From Gaertneriomyces semiglobifer (lineage: Eukaryota; Chytridiomycota; Chytridiomycetes; Spizellomycetales; Spizellomycetaceae), in contig JAHLKF010000005.1 of assembly GCA_025558075.1 (NCBI GenBank), forward strand, positions 558,001 to 622,000: a DNA stretch of 64,000 nt. The letters run 5' to 3'. The notes under the pieces are model-generated. The model was given only the letters and a program-made list of their open reading frames with translations, was not told where the DNA came from and searched no databases. Shown here one piece after another: positions 23,831-37,881 of this stretch (the stretch's first letter is position 1; every line of letters starts with the position of its first letter). The translations under genes were made by a program, and so were the position numbers.

Positions 23831-25065
23831 ATGCCGCCAAAGGCGAAACCAGGAAGTAAATCAGCAGCAAAGAAGAAAGCCCGGGAGTCAGCAAGATTGG
23901 AGGCTGTTTTCAAACTGTTTTCAACTTTCTTTGCTACACAATATGGAGAAGAGCGATGGCAGAAGCTGCATAAGGCATTAGAAGCAGAACAACGGTATGC
24001 CTGTTTGGTCAACCGATATGCCGATCCCGCCGATGTGGTTCGAGCGCTATTGCCCGTCGCAGACCAGTTAAGCCTTTCGCCATACTTTGCCAACCGTTAC
24101 GACCCTGCGCTCGCGCTGCGCTGCTTCACAATAGAAAACCCTGCCGCCGCGGCTGCGCCAACGGCATCGGGACGACCTGGACCTTTCCCCCCACCTGTGA
24201 GAGATATGTCGAACAATCTATCGACGTACTATTTATTGGACCTTTCATCACTGCTCGCTACTCAAGCACTTGATGTTGCCCCTCATCATAGAGTATTGGA
24301 TACATGCGCTAGTCCAGGAGGAAAGAGCTTGGCGATATTCCAACGGCTCGGAGAGAAGGGCAAGTTACATGTTAACGAACCCAATAATGAACGACGAAAG
24401 CATCTGCGTCGGGTGCTAGATGAGTATTGTCCCCAGGGCACAGTAGGAAACGCTGACCAGCCGGGCAGAATAAGCGTTAGCGGTATGGACCTAAGCAAGA
24501 GAAGGTCGGGAGAGGACCTCCCGGGAGGCATCGCAAGCTTTGATCGAGTGTTGGTTGATGCGCCATGGTAAGCTACAAGTCTCCACATATGCTCAAGGTT
24601 CAAAACATCTAAACTCCTTCTTGTAGCTCGAGTGAAAGGCATCTCATTCACTCGCCAGCTGACTTGGCACAATGGACAGTAACGCATACGAAGACGATGG
24701 CCAAGCGTCAAAGAGCTATACTATCAGAAGCGTTGCGAGCGTGTAAGATTGGTGGCAAAGTTGTTTATGCAACTTGCTCGTTGTCCGATGCAGAGAATGA
24801 CTCCGTTGTGGAATGGGTGAGGGACAAATTCAATGACGCTGCAGTTATCATCGAAGAAAATCCAAATGGATGGGGCGTTGGTGAGAAAACTCGATGTGGA
24901 TGGTTGGTATTACCCGACGTGTCCAACGGCTGGGGTCCGCTCTATTTTGCGGTCCTTCATAAAGTCGGTAACGTCCGCGAAACGGGGAGATCGCGCGGCG
25001 ATTACAACGATGATTATGACTTCGAGGACGACGAGGAGTACAACTCCGATGATTTTGATATTTAG
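23831..25065 (+). CDS. NOL1/NOP2/Sun RNA m5C methyltransferase, NSUN3/NSUN4-like
   Basis: SAM-dependent RNA cytosine-5 methyltransferase. Exons 23831-24567 and 24627-25065; 391 aa. SAM-binding motif I is DTCASPGGKSLAIFQRL; motif IV DAPWCSS-type catalytic region is rebuilt across the intron as VDAPCSSERHL; the second Cys is in YATCSLSDAEND. Spacing and the PSTYYLLD-like segment before motif I (NLSTYYLLDLSSLLATQAL) point to the mitochondrial NSUN3/NSUN4 branch, not NOP2, which is present separately at 57.9-60.1 kb. The N-terminus is Lys-rich with several Ala, without a clear targeting peptide. The C-terminal tail is acidic (DYNDDYDFEDDEE). Confidence 0.85.
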
Positions 25066-25169
25066 TTCTCCGTAGTGAGGATAGGTAGATAGGATAACAA
25101 TTTTTAATTTAAGTATGGCCTGTTTCTCCGCGTCAGCGACTTGTCCTGCTAGCACCATTGATACGGGAA

Positions 25170-26831
25170 ATGGAGTCCACGGGGGAGATCGAGCGCTATG
25201 AGATCCGGACTTTTGATGGGGAGCTCGGCAGGGCCGTCGTGGCCCTAACTTCGTTTGATATTGGAGAGATTGTAATGCGTGATTATCCGATATTGTCGGC
25301 TGGCGCTCAGTTGAAGAAGGATAGCTCCAAGTTACTTGTAGATATCGCGAAGGCCTTAGATCAAGCGGCATCAGTATTTGAGGGAGCCTGTATTCCGGTT
25401 CAGCTCCAGGCGAACATCATTCACGAGTACATGCAGTTGGATGAAGAAAAGCGACGCCTGATTCAAGTACAGCAAGTGTTTTGCCAAGGTTCTCGATGTT
25501 AGGGCCGAGACTTATACCCTGAAATTCTAGACAGAGTTTGCCGTTCCCTCGCTATTTGATGGCCACGATATTGTAACGGTCATTGAATGTTTGGCCCAAA
25601 CTGCTCATGATGAGGTTTCTCAATTGTCGGAGCGTTTTACTACGGAGGAGCTTCGTCATCTGCTTCTAGTGATGGCTACAAACGCCCATGAGTTCCTGAT
25701 GGACCAGGAGCTATTGGTGGGACTATACTTAAAAGGTAAGACGCTACCATGTCGCCAACATGTCCAATCGATTCGTGGGGCTAACACCTCATCGTCCATT
25801 GTAGGCTCCAAATTGGCACACTCGTGCTCGCCTAAGGTCTGTGACTATTGTGCATTAGCATATTTGTGGTCCACATATATAACACGGGTTGTGAAGTAGA
25901 CGGTGTATGTATCCGAGGGAGCGACGCTCATTCATTGCGCCCTGCAACCCATCCAACCCGGTGATTTGATCACGACGAATTATGCTTTAAGTGATAATAT
26001 CAGGTATAGTGCCATGTATTCGTTGTGCATCGGAAGGTCTGGTGCTGAGTTTGATCTTTACCCATGTTTGACAGAGCATGTTGGCCCACACCGTTGCGCA
26101 GGGAGAAGCTCTTGACCACCAAATTCTTCGAATGCAAATGCGAGCGCTGTGTTGGCCCCGATGACTGCAGGATAATGAAATGTCCTGGATGTAAGGAGAG
26201 TGCAGCGGTTTACCATCCGACTCGCGATGAGCCGCGGTGGATTTGCACGAACTGCGAAGGCCAATTTGAGGATAGTACGATGCCCTTGAGGCTAGAAAGC
26301 CAATTGGAGCAGTCGGTTATTGATGCTACTGCTGCCTTCGACGATATTCAAGGCGTTTCATCGCAATCCGTCCAACAAACTTTCGTGAAATTGGGAATAA
26401 TATACAAGACGGGCACTCAAGTGCTTGGAACTGAGCACTGGTCCATGAATTGGGTCAAAGCGTTTTTATGCGCGTCGAGGGCAAAGCAGGATGCCGAACA
26501 TGCTGGAATAATGGCCTTGGAATTCCTCCAGTGGAGTGACAGGCACATCAGGGGCAATTTGCCACATATTCATGCGCGATATCTCGCTTCATTCGGTCCC
26601 TATTGCGTTCGAGCAGGGTTGCGCTCTGAATTTGAGAGTTTATATGCTGCGGCAACGCCGTGGATTCAAGCGAGGATTGTGGGTTCGCTGGATACGGTAC
26701 ATCGACTTCAAGCGCTCGGGGACAAACCGACCGCATCGTGCAGTACGGTCGAACAGGACGCATCAGACTGGCTTCCGCCCGTGATCAAAGCGCCTCTTGC
26801 TAGCCGCGCACGGAAGAATCGCCGCAGATGA
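25170..26831 (+). CDS. SMYD-like SET-domain protein without an MYND finger
   Basis: Predicted protein lysine methyltransferase. Exons 25170-25466, 25531-25735, 25805-25836, 25900-26003, 26075-26831; 464 aa. Start MESTGEIERYE was chosen at the first ATG before the homology GRAVVALTSFDIGEIVM. SET core motifs are SKLAHSCSPK (NHSCxPN), PGDLITTNYALSDN and the post-SET FFECKCERC followed by a further CPGC ... CTNC pair. In SMYD proteins an MYND zinc finger interrupts the SET domain early; the corresponding region here has no Cys cluster, so the protein belongs to the MYND-less group. A TPR-like helical C-terminus follows. One donor is GTCTGT (25837), an unusual +3 C. Confidence 0.78.
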
Positions 26832-26895
26832 GCCGCACCCACATCCTGCCGCCTTGGGATCCCGTATTACAAGTCAAGCATGAGTTCTTGCATGA

Positions 26896-28279
26896 TCAGA
26901 GTATGTTCGTCAGATCTCTCTTGCCCGCTTCAAAGGATGGCGATATGTAGATATCGGCCGGTAGTGCTACGCACCAAGTCGGCAGGCTTTCTGAGCCAAT
27001 GTGGAGCTCAGCCACCATGCAATGATCTGCAAAACACATCTGGATCAGCGTCCAATCAGCGCCATTACTATGATCTGCTGCATACCAGCTGCTTTCGCCA
27101 TGTCTTTCACGCCGGGATTCTCGAAGAATCGCTCGATATCAATGACTGCATATTTGCGCTCCCTTATATGGAGAATTTTCGCAGACTCTTGTACGGTACG
27201 AAGCGCTTTTATCGTGGTATCATCATCTGCAAACGAGATGAAAGCGAGTCGCTAGAGTATGGACTTAATCGAAACGCTCGCTTGCAGAAATATAATGTGA
27301 CTTATTATTACCTGATCTGATGGTGGCTGCATTCTCCCGTACACGACAGGTACGACTGGTGACGCTTGCTCATAATCGAGGAGCTTCTCCTGTAGATTCA
27401 AGGTCAAGTTCAAGTCATTGCGAGTCTGCAGTGGGATAATTATTAGATATAACAGAAGTCACCGAATCAGGGAAACGTACCAAGGGTGAGGTCAAAGTGA
27501 AATTCTTGTTAGATGAATCACTGAAATCGTATATCTGAGACCACTGGTTCTTGAGTATGGGCAATTTGGCTTTCGCAAACTGGTCTGTGGGTGGCCAGTT
27601 GAGGTTTTGTTGGCGATGGGGTCGTGAATGAAAATGCTCACCTTCCAGCTCTTTATAAGTAAAACTGAAGCAGCTAAACTTCACATCTTCAGATGCTTCA
27701 ATAACCGGATCCGTTGCGCAGTAAAGCGATAGATGCAATAATCTGCCGTTCCTCAAGCTGCACCGTGGTATGAGGTTTTGCTTCCAAAATGACGCCGCGT
27801 GGGAAAGGCACCCTTACCGGAACTGTCGGGTTGCTACAATGATGGTACATCGTTCGCAGTCTCTCACAAACACGCTTCCATCACAAGGGCCCACCACTAT
27901 TATACAATCTCTGCAAGCGTCTATGGTAACTTGAGCTGTGCAGTCGAGGAGTAATAAAGTACTTTTCTGAAGGTAGCAATACTTAAACATTCGTGTACGC
28001 AATCCGATTAGGAACGTGAGAGCTTACTTCGCATTCAACAATATCAAAAGGAGCACCTTCAGGCAGCTGTCCCGGGAGCTTGATTGCTGATCCACCAATT
28101 ATTTTGGAAAAGGTAAAGTCTGCCGCGTTATAGCGTGGCTTCGCAGGGGTTGCAGCGGATGGAGGTTGTAGTTCCGCTTTCTTCACTGGTGAAGGACTCG
28201 GGCTCGACGGCTGGTTGCTGCAGACACCACAAAACAGCGACTTGAGCTTGTGGAGCCAGCTCGATAGCCTCGTTCTCAT
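26896..28279 (-). CDS. RP2 homologue, ARL3 GTPase-activating protein of cilia
   Basis: RP2 stimulates GTP hydrolysis on ARL3 and releases lipidated cargo at the cilium base. Exons 28028-28279, 27818-27966, 27642-27757, 27481-27584, 27312-27425, 27086-27251, 26896-27026; 343 aa, close to human RP2. The TBCC/CARP beta-helix is clear: LPGQLPEGAPFDIVECE, QVTIDACRDCIIVVGPCDGS, VFVRDCERCTIIVATRQFR; the RQFR Arg (about residue 134) corresponds to the arginine finger. CATDPVIEASEDVKFSCF and the C-terminal NDPK-like half follow. Human RP2 starts MGC for myristoylation and palmitoylation; this model starts MRTRLSSW and has two Cys at FCGVC instead. The last intron (27027-27085) may be retained, which would give a shorter C-terminus. 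Confidence 0.88.
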
Positions 28280-28364
28280 CGTGCGTTGGTTTTTTCGCAC
28301 TGCCAAAGGTCATCGCGGTTAACGCGTCGGAAGCCCTTTTACTGAGGGCCAGACGTTGCAAAAG

Positions 28365-29356
28365 ATGCAGTTACTGGACGGGATTTCTGCATGCGTCGAG
28401 GGGTTGGATGAGGCTGTTATCCAAGCTTTGAGGAGTACGTGTACCAGTCTCTGCTGCTATGCTTCAAATGTTCACCAAGCTAACCAGTCAATGGGTGTAT
28501 TCCGCTAGCAAAGAATTTTGACTGCAAGGATGTTACAGAATGTCATGAAGATGATTTGGATGAAAAGCTGAAGGAATTAGGTGTATCCTCCTTCGGTTTA
28601 CGGAGGAAGCTTTTAAGAGCGATTGTCATGTTTCGAAAAGCCTCGGCCATTCCAACGCAGGGCTTCATAGGTGAAGCAAAACCACAGACTGTGTCGGTAC
28701 ATCTTCCGACTCCATCCGTTGATGACGTTGCCTCCAAGGAACAGGCGGCTACAGAACTTGCCTGTTCTCTCAAGCGACCAATGTCGATTGCCATTAAGGA
28801 TGACACGGTGGAAAATAGTACAAAGTTCCCAGTGGGCAAACGCCAGCGGGTAACCCCCGACTTTATTGGGCCTGTTAGGACTTCAATCACTAAACCAGCA
28901 ACAAAGTCACAGTTGGCAGACTTTAGCGATCGCAAGGAGCTAGCGCTGAAGGTAGGCCATTTAGAACCTGTAGGATACTCTTTCGCCGAAGACGGGGTCG
29001 ACGCCGATCTCATCATAGAGGCAGATGGCCATACGATTGCGGCGGAAAGCGACGACGCGGAAGATACTGAAAGCCACGACGAGGATGAATCAGTCCTCGG
29101 CGACGGGGAAGGAGCAGAAGATGAGACACGCGATGACTTTAGTTTCGCTCAGACGCTGAGATGGGATGGGGAAGCCAGCTTTCCTACGGAAAATACTGAC
29201 GGCCAAGATGTGATCCTTATCGAAAGCGAAACCGAAGATGATGGTATAGAATGTGCTGATGTATGTAGCAGCTCAGCTATCTCCACATCGGGAACGAGTT
29301 TGAGTAGTTTTTCCGAACCATTTAACGAAAATGGTGTAATTGTAATTGACTCATAA
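28365..29356 (+). CDS. SAM-domain-like acidic protein with two SUMO-interacting-type motifs
   Basis: No named function. Exons 28365-28434 and 28488-29356; 312 aa. Residues 10-70 look like a SAM domain: AVIQALRINGC, LDEKLKELGVSSFGLRRKLL, AIVMFRK. The remainder is disordered and strongly acidic. Two hydrophobic patches flanked by acid, DVILIESETEDDG and the C-terminal VIVIDS, fit the SUMO-interacting consensus [VI]x[VI][VI] with adjacent D/E/S. The basic stretch KRQRV may be a nuclear signal. Its start codon is only 85 bp from that of divergent RP2. Confidence 0.6.
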
Positions 29357-29530
29357 GCTCGTGGTGCTCGGTCGAGATCTTCGGTGGCAAGTTGGCGTTG
29401 GAAAGCATAGTTGGAGGTTAATATGTAGAGAGAAACGCTCTTGCTGGAGTGGTTGTAGCCACTCAATTCCGTTACCAAGGTGTGTGCTTTCGAAAGCACG
29501 CCTACCGCATCTGTATTGATATATAACCGG

Positions 29531-32602
<3,072 letters not shown>

Positions 32603-32916
32603 ACCCGAACACGACAACTTCTTGAGCATTTTCCCCGACGGGCCCATTAATAAGAATCAACACCCGCCCCAGCTCAAGGGAGGCTGCTTGGAGATATCCG
32701 CAGTAACGGCTTTCATCTATCGGACTGCAGTTCCTATCCGCAGACGGACGACTATGGACAAAGTGCCTTGGAAAATCTCCGGTGCGCTTCGGTGACTGTG
32801 CATACAACAAAACTGCGCCATCACGCGTCGGGCCGCGACGTTGGCAGCGACGAACTCGCGAAACCGGCGCAAGAGAACGAATAGCAGCAGCAACCATGTG
32901 CAATACGGGCCAACGT
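32603..32916. other. LARS2/SEC14-like intergenic region, no feature seen
   Basis: The 314 bp between the leucyl-tRNA synthetase start and the stop of the Sec14-like gene upstream of it on the same strand hold the synthetase promoter and the other gene's 3' UTR. No motif stands out. Confidence 0.4.
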
Positions 32917-33796
32917 TTAAACTACAATTAATTCGCCGTCCGGGTGGGCAGCCACAAAGTTCTGCCAGTCTGCACCATCTAGCGGATCATCGGCGCTCCC
33001 GCCGTAGCGCTTGGGTAACGAATCAACGTCAATTATCTCAGTGAGGACTTGCTGATAATCACCAGAGGTACAGAACATCACTTTTCCAACCACTCTGGGG
33101 TCCAAAAACGTTTTGGCAACCTTCCACACGCCCAGCAAGATGAAGTTTGTGGGAAAGATGACAACTTTGTGGATGATCTCAGGAAGGTTCGTTTGGATGT
33201 TGGTCACAGCACTTCGAATAAATTGGATGCCTTCATTATTATTTGAACCAGTTTCCAGTCGGTCCAGAATGATAGTAACCCGCCTTTTAATCAATCTATT
33301 GGTTTCAGCTAAATGAGTTGCGAACAAGCGGTTATGGAAACAGCATCAGAAGCATTTACCCTTCACGTATGGCTTTTTCCATCGTCCATATCATGAAGCG
33401 CACAGTTCGATCGACTGCAGCGCTGCTTTTGGATGCTTCATGGCGACTCATCCGCCAGATCATGACGGGATTGCCTTCTTTGTCCTGTTTGTGAAAATAC
33501 AGCTTTCCGCTGCGGGTCTCCTCATTGAACTCCTCATTAACTAGATTGTACCACCCGTACGCATTCCTCCACTTTAAGGTTCGTTCGATAGCATCACAAG
33601 CAGCGTCGGTCTTCCCTCGATGAGTATCGAAGAACATGATCTGCCACCATTCCGTCAAACGATCCACATCGAGGTCCTTAAATCTCGGCTCGCCGATCAG
33701 CCGGCTTTGGAAATCACGGAAGTCTTCTTCAGTGCCAAACAGGCGCTTTATTGGCACTGTATTCTTTGCGGACGGGGCTAAGACTTGAGAGGGCAT
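32917..33796 (-). CDS. Sec14-like CRAL-TRIO lipid-transfer protein
   Basis: Predicted phosphatidylinositol/lipid carrier. Exons 33367-33796 and 32917-33308; 273 aa. An N-terminal helical segment (WKWRN-type, here RTLKWRNAYGW) leads into the CRAL-TRIO fold: KEGNPVMIWRM, TIILDRLETGSNNN, YPERL position replaced by NLPEIIHKVVIFPTNFILLG, and WKVAKTFLDPRVVGKVMF. The C-terminus ID-VDSLPKRYGGSAD is the usual LPxxYGG ending. The donor GTGAAG lies six bases upstream of an in-frame GTAAAT; only the former restores the frame with the acceptor at 33309. Compared with yeast Sec14 the N-terminal part is similar in size and no Golgi-specific feature is evident. Confidence 0.87.
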
Positions 33797-34076
33797 GCTT
33801 TATGATCAGCTCTGCTTCCATACGAACAACGAGTGGGAATCTGTGCGCTGCATGATTCCGACTCTGCGTTATCATAGTGATATAAGTGCCTGACCTTCAA
33901 CAACAACAACCACTTGAGTTGCCATCAGAAGAAAGCGGTGGATGTCAATGCTGGTTTCGTCAACGCGTTCAACAAAGGGATGCCGGAATGGGAATGAAAG
34001 GACAAAAGAATGCTATTATGCGCTGGCACAAATCATGTCGTATAAAAAGACACTAACAATCAAACCAAATTGTACA

Positions 34077-37000
34077 TTATGGAACTACCCGGATTACGTA
34101 TGTTTGAGGAAATGCGCCAGATTCACCATTGCTGACTCTTTCACCTAGCGCCCACCCATTGCCGTAGTCCCATTTGGATATTTTAAGAGTTTCCCCTGAA
34201 GTCAAGGAAAGCTGTCCGCTGCCCGTAGAAGCGTAATCCGCCAAGGCGGTAACCAGCGTGCCTGGCGGAATACCCGGCGCTGGCGGCAGTACAGGTGCAG
34301 CAGGGAGCGCGCCTGCCGGGCCATTTTATTATTTATATATAGACTGTCGGCTTCTTGTGTGAAGACTTACCGTCAGCGTTTTCCTTTCCAATCTCTGCCT
34401 TCTTCTCAGTAGTTGGGGTAGTGCGAAGACCCTTTTGAGTGCCACTGCGAGTGATCGGCGGGGGTTCATCTGCAGGAACTGGTTAATTAACCATGCATAC
34501 ACTTTACTGAAATACGTGACCACTTACTTCCGGATTTCTTTTCCAAATTCTTCCACTTATCACGAATGCTTCCTCCAGTTGATTCTGTTGTTCCTTATTA
34601 ACACACAACAAAAGATGGCACGAGTGAACTTCCTTACCTGGTTGCTCGTCATTCTTCGCAGGTTCATCTTTCTTAGGAACAGGGTCTCGGTTCACAGTAC
34701 CTTAAGCGTAATGATGAGCCACACGTCAGGTACCCAACAGCACTGATATGTCACTCACTGCGACTTTTTAGCGCGGAGCGTAACTGTGATTGGAAGTCCA
34801 CGGCCGGGGCCTCTGCTGATTTCAATGGGGCATCCGCTTTTACCGGAGAGGCAGGCTGATCGCCGGAACTCTCAGTACGTTTCTTCAACGTTAATCGTAA
34901 CTGATCTTGGAAACTCAAAGCGCCTCCACCTGCAGCAGGTGCCGGCGGCGGGGCGCTCTCAGTCGATCCCTCCGCACTCGGGGTGACCTTACGCAGGTTG
35001 CCGCGGTTCTTCATGGCCATGGCTAGCTGCTCTTGCAGAGTCATGCCATCGCCGCCGCCGCCTCCACTAGGTGCCGGGCTCGCTTCTGCCACATAAACGT
35101 CAATATTTGTTAATTTGTACACAGCAACTTGAGGTTTGGCTCACCATTGGTGCGCGTGGTGCTCTTCAGGCGAGCATTCGCAAGTTGAGCCGAAAGGTCA
35201 CCTAAAGGACGGATTGGTTGATAAAGATCTCAAGTAAAGAAAATTATTAAACAGCGCTACTGACCCATCGGTGGTGGTGGAGGCGGTCCACCACTGCTCA
35301 TAGGGGGAGGAGGGGGAGGTGGCCCGCTACCGGCCATCGGAGGCGGGGGAGGAGGCGGTCCGCCACTAGTCATAGGTGGTGGGGGCGGCGGTGGTCCACC
35401 ACTACTCATGGGTGGTGGGGGCGGCGGTGGTCCACCACTGGTCATAGGTGGTGGAGGTGGAGGCGGTCCACCACTACTCATGGGTGGTGGGGGCGGCGGT
35501 GGTCCACCACTAGTCATAGGTGGTGGGGGCGGAGGTGGTCCACCACTAGTCATGGGTGGTGGGGGCGGCGGCGGGCCACCAACAGTCATAGGTGGTGGGG
35601 GCGGAGGTGGTCCACCACTAGTCATGGGTGGTGGGGGCGGCGGCGGGCCACCAACAGTCATAGGTGGTGGGGGCGGAGGTGGTCCATTACTAGTGATGGG
35701 TGGTGGGGGCGGCGGTGGTCCACCGCTAGTCATAGGTGGTGGAGCTGGAGGTGGTCCACTACTAGTAATGGGTGGTGGGAGCGGAGGCGGGCCACCACTT
35801 GCCATTGGGGGTGGAGGTGGAGGCGGTCCACTACTGGCCATCGGAGGCGGCGGAGGAGGCGGTCCACCACTCGTCATAGGGGGAGGAGGTGGAGGAGTGC
35901 TCGCACTGAAACTCGCAGGTTTGTTACTCGGGGCAGGAGGAGGCGGTGGCCGGTCATTATCGAGAGCCGAAGGAGACGTCCCAAGAGCGGCTGCTTCAGT
36001 CGTTGCCGTTGCGCTTCGCTTCTTGAGCGCCATTGACAGGGCATCCTGCAAAGATCCTCCGACCACGTTGTCTGGACCTAGTAATAATCAGCACTTGTAC
36101 TTACACTTCAGAAGCTTATGAATTATTACCTTCGGAATGTACCTTCGTAGCAGTATCAATATCCTCAGCTAACACGGGAGCACCACCTGAATGACAATAC
36201 GGACTGTTAGCGTGAGCGACCAAGTTTTCCAAATGGAGCATGGACACTGACCAGTACGTTCTCGCGCCTCATTAGAAAGTACGATGGGGATAGCGGCCAT
36301 AGGAGGAGGCGGAGGGGGAGGTGGCGACGGTAATGGTGCTGCAGCTTCGACTGTCACACCCACAATTGGAGGCGGCGGCGGCGGTGGAGCTGCAGAACGC
36401 ATACTCGCGCTGGATGCTGAGCGGACAGACATATGAGCGCTCGACGAGTCGGAAGGCAAGCGGATGCTTGCCATTGCTGGAGCTGCGAGCGGTGAGCCGC
36501 GAACGGTCATGGAGGCGGATGATGGCGGTGCTCCTGCATGCGACATAGGAGGAGCGGGTGGTGAAGGCGCGGCTGGACGCACATCGGCCCCTAAGGATCC
36601 CTTAGACAACGTGGGTAAGAGGGGCGGCGTAACTGGATGGCGGTCAGTGAAACGGTCGTACACTTATAAGTAACGCGCGCCCTGCTTACCAGTTCTGGTT
36701 GATTCTGGACGCACTCTAACAGATTGGTGGGATGCCACCACTTCAGTGACTTTGACGGTGGATACTGTTGAGCCGATCCCTATTACTGGTGCCAGGTGTT
36801 CAGCAGATGATGTTCGGTCTGTGCTTGAAACTGCACTGGGAACGGTGGGTGCTCGCACAGACATATATGCTGACATGGCGGCCTCCGATGCAGCGCCTGG
36901 CGCTCCAAGAGGAGGTGGAGGAGGTGGCGGTACGGACTGACTTGAGAACGCCCCGCGCGGTATCGGTACATCTGGTTGGACGGCGACGGTTGCTGTACCA

Positions 37001-37661
37001 CTTCGTAAATGGGAATAACTAGAATAGCGCGAACTGCGACCAGATGGTTCAGGTATAATCCCAATGCGATCCAGTCCTTGAAGGTTCATATCAAAGTAAG
37101 GTTTGGATGGCAGTCGTGGATGAACTCCTGAGAACATAGCAGCCGATGAGCAAGCCGCCGCCAACCCGCATCTGACATGAAGCATCCTTTACCTTCTATC
37201 TTGACGATCTTCTTAGTGCGGCGGTGAACCTTCTCTTTGAGAGGACCTAATGAACGTGAAACGAGATCCTCAAAAGCAAAATTGAGTTTCTGCGTCATCG
37301 ACTCAGTTTCAAATGCCAGCTTGTCGACCATTCCGGCTTGTAAATCCAAGAATTTCTGAAGGTTTTGTGCAGCGCTGTGAAGCTGGTAGGCCAACGCAGA
37401 AACTCCCTGAACAGCATAACCCTGAGTTTGCGAGTACGACTCGCTATAACGTGCCTTGTCGCTAATGATCGAGTCATGTCCGTGATATAGCCCTTCAGTA
37501 TGCGCCACAATCTCGTAGAGGTTGTCGTGGGACCTGAGGAAAGCACTCAATGACTCTGGAAGAACATTGTGGGTATACACGTCGACCTCTGAGGTAGCCG
37601 ACGCCGGTTCTGAGTCGATGTCCGGGCCAAGCGTGGCCGGGACCGTTTCCATCACATCCAT
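34077..37661 (-). CDS. Abl-interactor (ABI) WAVE-complex subunit with polyproline array, helix repeats and SH3
   Basis: Eleven phase-consistent exons: 37193-37661, 36690-37127, 36252-36632, 36130-36186, 35265-36077, 35145-35201, 34759-35085, 34638-34700, 34528-34593, 34371-34478, 34077-34312; 1004 aa. Residues 25-165 align with ABI: a helix of LRSHDNLYEIV type, then QGVSALAYQLHSAAQNLQKF and LDLQAGMVDKL (ABI: QSLASVAYQI..LDIQASQL), ending KPYFDMNLQGLDRIG. Proline-rich segments follow, then a helix SLQDALSMALKKR, the polyproline array, four further helices (LSAQLANARLK, LQEQLAMAMKNR, FQDQLRLTLKKR, FQSQLRSALKSR), a linker, and a C-terminal SH3 domain (VTALADYASTGSGQLSLTSG ... GAFPQTYVI). ABI proteins are about 500 aa and carry no such helix repeats, so the middle half is unusual. 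ABI tethers the SCAR/WAVE complex that activates Arp2/3 downstream of Rac. Neighbours do not explain it; the EF-hand gene is divergent 220 bp away. Confidence 0.85.
35269..35894 (-). repeat. coding minisatellite, 36-bp unit (GGPPPPPPPMTS)
   Basis: About 17 tandem copies of a 36-bp unit encoding P6-7-M/I-[TAS]-[SV]-[GSN]-G. Central copies are nearly identical at the DNA level, outer copies (PPPLPPPI, PPPAPPPM) have drifted, which is the pattern of unequal crossing-over. The unit is in frame within exon 5 of the ABI gene. Because the complement reads as GGGGG codons, the plus strand is also open here. Confidence 0.93.
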
Positions 37662-37881
37662 ATTCCTCTCCTCACAGCTCCAGTCCCACTAAGTACTTTT
37701 TGCAAGCAAACACGCAGATATCAGGTCGTCCAGCTTGTCCGTCCTACTTCTCAGGAGGCGTGGTGAGGTCAATGTCAACGCGGTTGGGGACACGCTGGCG
37801 GAGTGCTGATGTAAGCAGCCTCAACACAAACAACGCGAGCGCCAAAAAGCGCAACCCAGGTTCAGTGCCCAAGATTGAACT

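Noticed and set aside
35269..35894. Regular direct repeats that could suggest a CRISPR array
   Set aside because: Units are contiguous without unique spacers, lie in frame inside a eukaryotic exon and code for protein.
35408..36121. Plus-strand open frame of 237 aa, almost all Gly with periodic MGGG blocks
   Set aside because: It is the complement of the polyproline minisatellite of the ABI gene; proline codons read as glycine on the other strand. No independent signal.
36665..36689. 25-nt intron between ABI exons 2 and 3
   Set aside because: A 57-nt intron ending at the CAG before 36632 keeps the same phase, has a CTGAC branch site and normal length; the shorter one is too small for the spliceosome.
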